Source: Parabacteroides sp. PM6-13
GTDB taxonomy: Bacteria > Bacteroidota > Bacteroidia > Bacteroidales > Tannerellaceae
Direction of reading: 5' to 3'
DNA length: 64,000 nt
NCBI RefSeq assembly: GCF_029892605.1
Contig: NZ_JARXWF010000010.1
Coordinates: forward strand, 124,001-188,000
The translations under genes were made by a program, and so were the position numbers. The notes beneath the pieces were generated by a model that worked only from the letters and a program-made list of their open reading frames with translations, was not told where the DNA came from and did no database searches. Shown piece after piece: positions 61,688 through 64,000 of this stretch (positions are counted from its first letter, which is position 1; the number at the start of each line of letters is the position of its first letter).

Positions 61688-62242
61688 CTATTTGCCTGCC
61701 AATACTTCGCGAATCTTACGGGTAGCGGTGGCCAGATGAGCCTCCAAGGTCTTCACAGATATTTCAAGAATGGCCGCTACCTCTTTGTATTTCATTTTGT
61801 CTTCGCGCACCATCTTAAAAGCGATTTTACATTTGTGCGGCAGGGAATTGATGGCGTCGTTCAATCGGGAGATCTCCTCTTGGGTGATCAGATCATCTTC
61901 AGGAGTCGTTTCGGTAGCCGCGAAAAAATCGATCTGCAACTCATCCAGGCTGACATGCTGCTGTGTTTGCTTACGGAGATGGCTGATGATTTTATAGCGT
62001 AGAATCGAATAGAGATAGGTATCGAAATGGGTGATCTCAGGCAGGGAAGCCCTATTATTCCATATCGCCAGGAAGGTATCGGAGACAATCTCTTCCGCTT
62101 CCGAATAGGAGATCACATGCAGAGAGGCAAATCGCAATAATCTGTCGAAATAATGCAGATAGAGCGACCTGAACGCAGCCTGTGAATCGGACACCGCCAT
62201 TTCACAAACCCATTGCATGACATATGGTGAATTCTTCCCCAA
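61688..62242 (-). CDS. ECF-type RNA polymerase sigma factor
   Basis: 184 aa. Region 2 (about 25-95, LYLHYFDRLLRFASLHVISY, then SEAEEIVSDTFLAIWNN) and region 4 (about 130-182, LNDAINSLPHKCKIAFKMVR, then KYKEVAAILEISVKTLEAHL). It matches the FecI-like Bacteroides group that directs polymerase to susC operons. A leftward TATTTTTG box lies at 62298-62305. Confidence 0.94.
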   Translation of the reverse strand: MGKNSPYVMQWVCEMAVSDSQAAFRSLYLHYFDRLLRFASLHVISYSEAEEIVSDTFLAIWNNRASLPEITHFDTYLYSILRYKIISHLRKQTQQHVSLDELQIDFFAATETTPEDDLITQEEISRLNDAINSLPHKCKIAFKMVREDKMKYKEVAAILEISVKTLEAHLATATRKIREVLAGK

Positions 62243-62442
62243 TAGTGTTTTTCGTGTTAAAAGAAATCGATGTAAGCCATTCTCACTATCTAAGTCGCAA
62301 AAATAGAAGAAAACCCTTAGTCCCTTCCGTTAGTCCCTTCCATTTTTTTAGTTTATTCCCTTTTCTAAAAAAATTCTTACCCGCGTGGCTTTTTGAGTCA
62401 CAACAATATTAAGTATCCGCTTTCTGCCTGTAAGCGTTTTTG

Positions 62443-62477
62443 AAAAGAGGGAAAAACACAATGTTTTTCCCTCTTTT
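62443..62477. terminator. Terminator after the GLUG-repeat gene
   Basis: AAAAGAGGGAAAAACA (62443-62458) pairs with TGTTTTTCCCTCTTTT (62462-62477). Read leftward, the stem ends in a T run. It lies 36 bases past the stop at 62513. Confidence 0.8.
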
Positions 62478-62512
62478 TCGTTACCTCTACAGTAGAGTAT
62501 TTCTTCTTTGGT

Positions 62513-64000
62513 TTATTCGAAGTTATGTCTTAACTGCGGACGGCCATTTCGCATTTCCCATGTGTTGCTAAAATTCCAATCCGTGAAGTTGCTGGCAACT
62601 CCAAATTCGCTTTGGGTTAGGTTTTTGGCTTTCTTCTTATTTGTGAATCCGGTATCTGTTCCTTCTAATACATAATTATACTCAAAGCGACTGTCTTGTC
62701 CTTTATCCACAATACCATAACATTTGCTACCCAAAGCCGCGCCAAAATAGTAGCAGTGTGTAACAATATTGCCATTATCAATTTCGCCCGCAATACCGCC
62801 GACGTTATCGCCGCCGGTTACCTTCTTCGTATTATAGCAACGATGAATGCCATAGCTTTTTTTGTGAACATTCTCCATTTTTCCGACGATACCACCGACG
62901 GTTTTTCCGCCTGCAATGGTAGCTATATTGAAGCAGTTATTGATGTAATTGCTACTCGTACCGCTGCCCTGTTTACCCATCCGGCCGATAATACCGCCGG
63001 CAAATAGAGATTTGGAGGCCTTTATCTCCCCCCGGTTACTACAATATTGGATGGTGGTGGTTCGGGCAAGGCTTCTGCCAATGATCCCTCCAGCTGTTTT
63101 TGAATCGTCGGAAGGGGTTCCTGCTGCGAAAGAGACGACCCCGTGATTATGTAACTGGTCAAATATCAAGTTGTTACTCTCCTGTTCTTTGTCAATATAT
63201 CCGATGATTCCGCCCAAGTCGGCTATGGCAGAAACTGTTCCCCAATTCTCACAATAATTTACCGTGAAGGTATTCGAGGTAGAGGCATGGTCTATTCGGC
63301 CGATGATTCCGCCGGCGACTCTTCCTATGGCTGTCACATCTCCTTTATTGTAACACGAGTTGGCAATGGTCTCTGTACCGGTATCTGTCGTCAGATAGGC
63401 CACGATACCTCCCGCTCTATTATCTGAGGCGGTAACAGGCGCATTATTGGTACAATATCCAAAAGTTAGGTAATCTGAGAATATCTGTCCACCCAGGCCG
63501 CCGACATTTCTAACGCCATGCACACCGTTTGTGCTTTCAACCAGGCAATTACCGACATGCGTTTTTCTGCCTTTTTCAATCTGCCCGATCAAGCCACCAA
63601 CATTCTCGCCTCCATTAATTTTTCCACGCATCTCCAGGTTGTTAAGTTCCACAGTACTTGCTATCCCATACCCTAAGACTCCTCCGCAATTAGGAGCCGA
63701 CAAATTGGATTCCGCATTAACAAATCCCTCAAATACGACTAGTTGCTTCTGGTTTTCCATCGTAAGTGTGCCACTGCTAATATATCCGACAAGCCCTCCG
63801 ACGTTTTCTGTCCCCATGACGGTTGCCACACCACTCATTCTTGTATCCTTAAGGGTAATATTTTTCCCTGATCCGATTAGTCCGCCAACAAATTTATTCC
63901 CGGTTACCGCGCCTTTTGACATGACATTCTGAAGAGTAACAGTCCTGGTTGCACATCCGATAAGACCACCCACGTAGTCTCCGTTTACGATTAGGCTGGT
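62513..64000 (-). CDS. GLUG-repeat surface protein (partial, 5' end outside window)
   Basis: At least 495 codons, open to the window edge; GTG near 63973 is not the real start because the frame continues. About 15 repeats of roughly 25-35 residues each carry GGLIG or GGIIGRI/GGIVG strands (for example VGGLVGYIS, AGGIIGRID, VGGIAGEID). GLUG repeats form beta-helical surface structures, often with adhesin roles. The N-terminus, where a signal or other domain should be, is missing. It is not tied to the adjacent SusCD locus. Confidence 0.82.
   Translation of the reverse strand, partial: TSLIVNGDYVGGLIGCATRTVTLQNVMSKGAVTGNKFVGGLIGSGKNITLKDTRMSGVATVMGTENVGGLVGYISSGTLTMENQKQLVVFEGFVNAESNLSAPNCGGVLGYGIASTVELNNLEMRGKINGGENVGGLIGQIEKGRKTHVGNCLVESTNGVHGVRNVGGLGGQIFSDYLTFGYCTNNAPVTASDNRAGGIVAYLTTDTGTETIANSCYNKGDVTAIGRVAGGIIGRIDHASTSNTFTVNYCENWGTVSAIADLGGIIGYIDKEQESNNLIFDQLHNHGVVSFAAGTPSDDSKTAGGIIGRSLARTTTIQYCSNRGEIKASKSLFAGGIIGRMGKQGSGTSSNYINNCFNIATIAGGKTVGGIVGKMENVHKKSYGIHRCYNTKKVTGGDNVGGIAGEIDNGNIVTHCYYFGAALGSKCYGIVDKGQDSRFEYNYVLEGTDTGFTNKKKAKNLTQSEFGVASNFTDWNFSNTWEMRNGRPQLRHNFE

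Overview
The window looks like a Bacteroidales chromosome, and Parabacteroides or another Tannerellaceae member is my best guess. The evidence is the gene content (SusC/SusD pair, FecR/ECF sigma, DUF4271, DUF5119, 6-bladed propeller and TlpA lipoproteins), the conserved run DUF4271-hemD-rnpA-yidD-tatD-tyrS, and the recurrent Bacteroidetes -33/-7 promoter type (TTTG-N19-TAnnTTTG). Species is not resolvable by eye. Most of the window is core genome, broken by three accessory zones: an integrative element, a surface-polysaccharide locus with a defence pair, and a glycan-utilisation locus.

1-9,550: the right-hand part of an integrative element inserted beside tRNA-Leu(CAA). A rightward module holds an excisionase-like end, an HTH protein, a RecA-like ATPase, an iteron-like block, a VirE_N/PriCT_2 replication protein, two small proteins, a lone phage tape measure protein and a 54-aa protein. 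A repressor and a divergent early promoter follow, with two small early genes. A leftward module ends the element: tyrosine integrase, an FtsH/M41-like zinc peptidase, and an unknown 305-aa protein. No capsid, portal or other tail gene is visible, so a satellite-like or replicating integrative element is a live hypothesis. The left end lies outside the window.

9,550-38,400: mostly housekeeping. tyrS; a propeller lipoprotein and a TlpA-like thioredoxin lipoprotein placed between tyrS and tatD; tatD, yidD, rnpA, hemD, DUF4271; two PH-like membrane proteins; a DUF5119 lipoprotein; an AraC regulator; a GHL10 lipoprotein; manC; a lipoprotein-release-type permease; rbfA, an O-methyltransferase, pyk, aroQ, xerD; a CE7 acetyl esterase; rpmH, a PASTA protein, rluD, ddl, an acyltransferase; the arginine catabolic pair ornithine aminotransferase/arginase; and a HipBA toxin-antitoxin pair.

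38,400-52,600: a surface polysaccharide locus (GT4, GT10 fucosyltransferase, DUF5672, two GT2, a Wzx-type flippase, a WbpB/WbpE-like dehydrogenase and aminotransferase). Duplicated 3' gene ends, a decayed UDP-glucuronate decarboxylase and dispersed repeats mark both borders and suggest cassette exchange. A structured small-RNA candidate with its own promoter and terminator lies at the right border. Next comes a two-gene ATPase/HNH pair resembling Septu (PtuAB), abutting metG.

52,800-64,000: a polysaccharide utilisation locus read leftward: ECF sigma, FecR anti-sigma, SusC, SusD, DUF3823 lipoprotein and a GH30 hydrolase, possibly for a beta-1,6-linked glucan. A GLUG-repeat surface protein runs off the right edge. 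Intergenic DNA throughout carries long inverted repeats.
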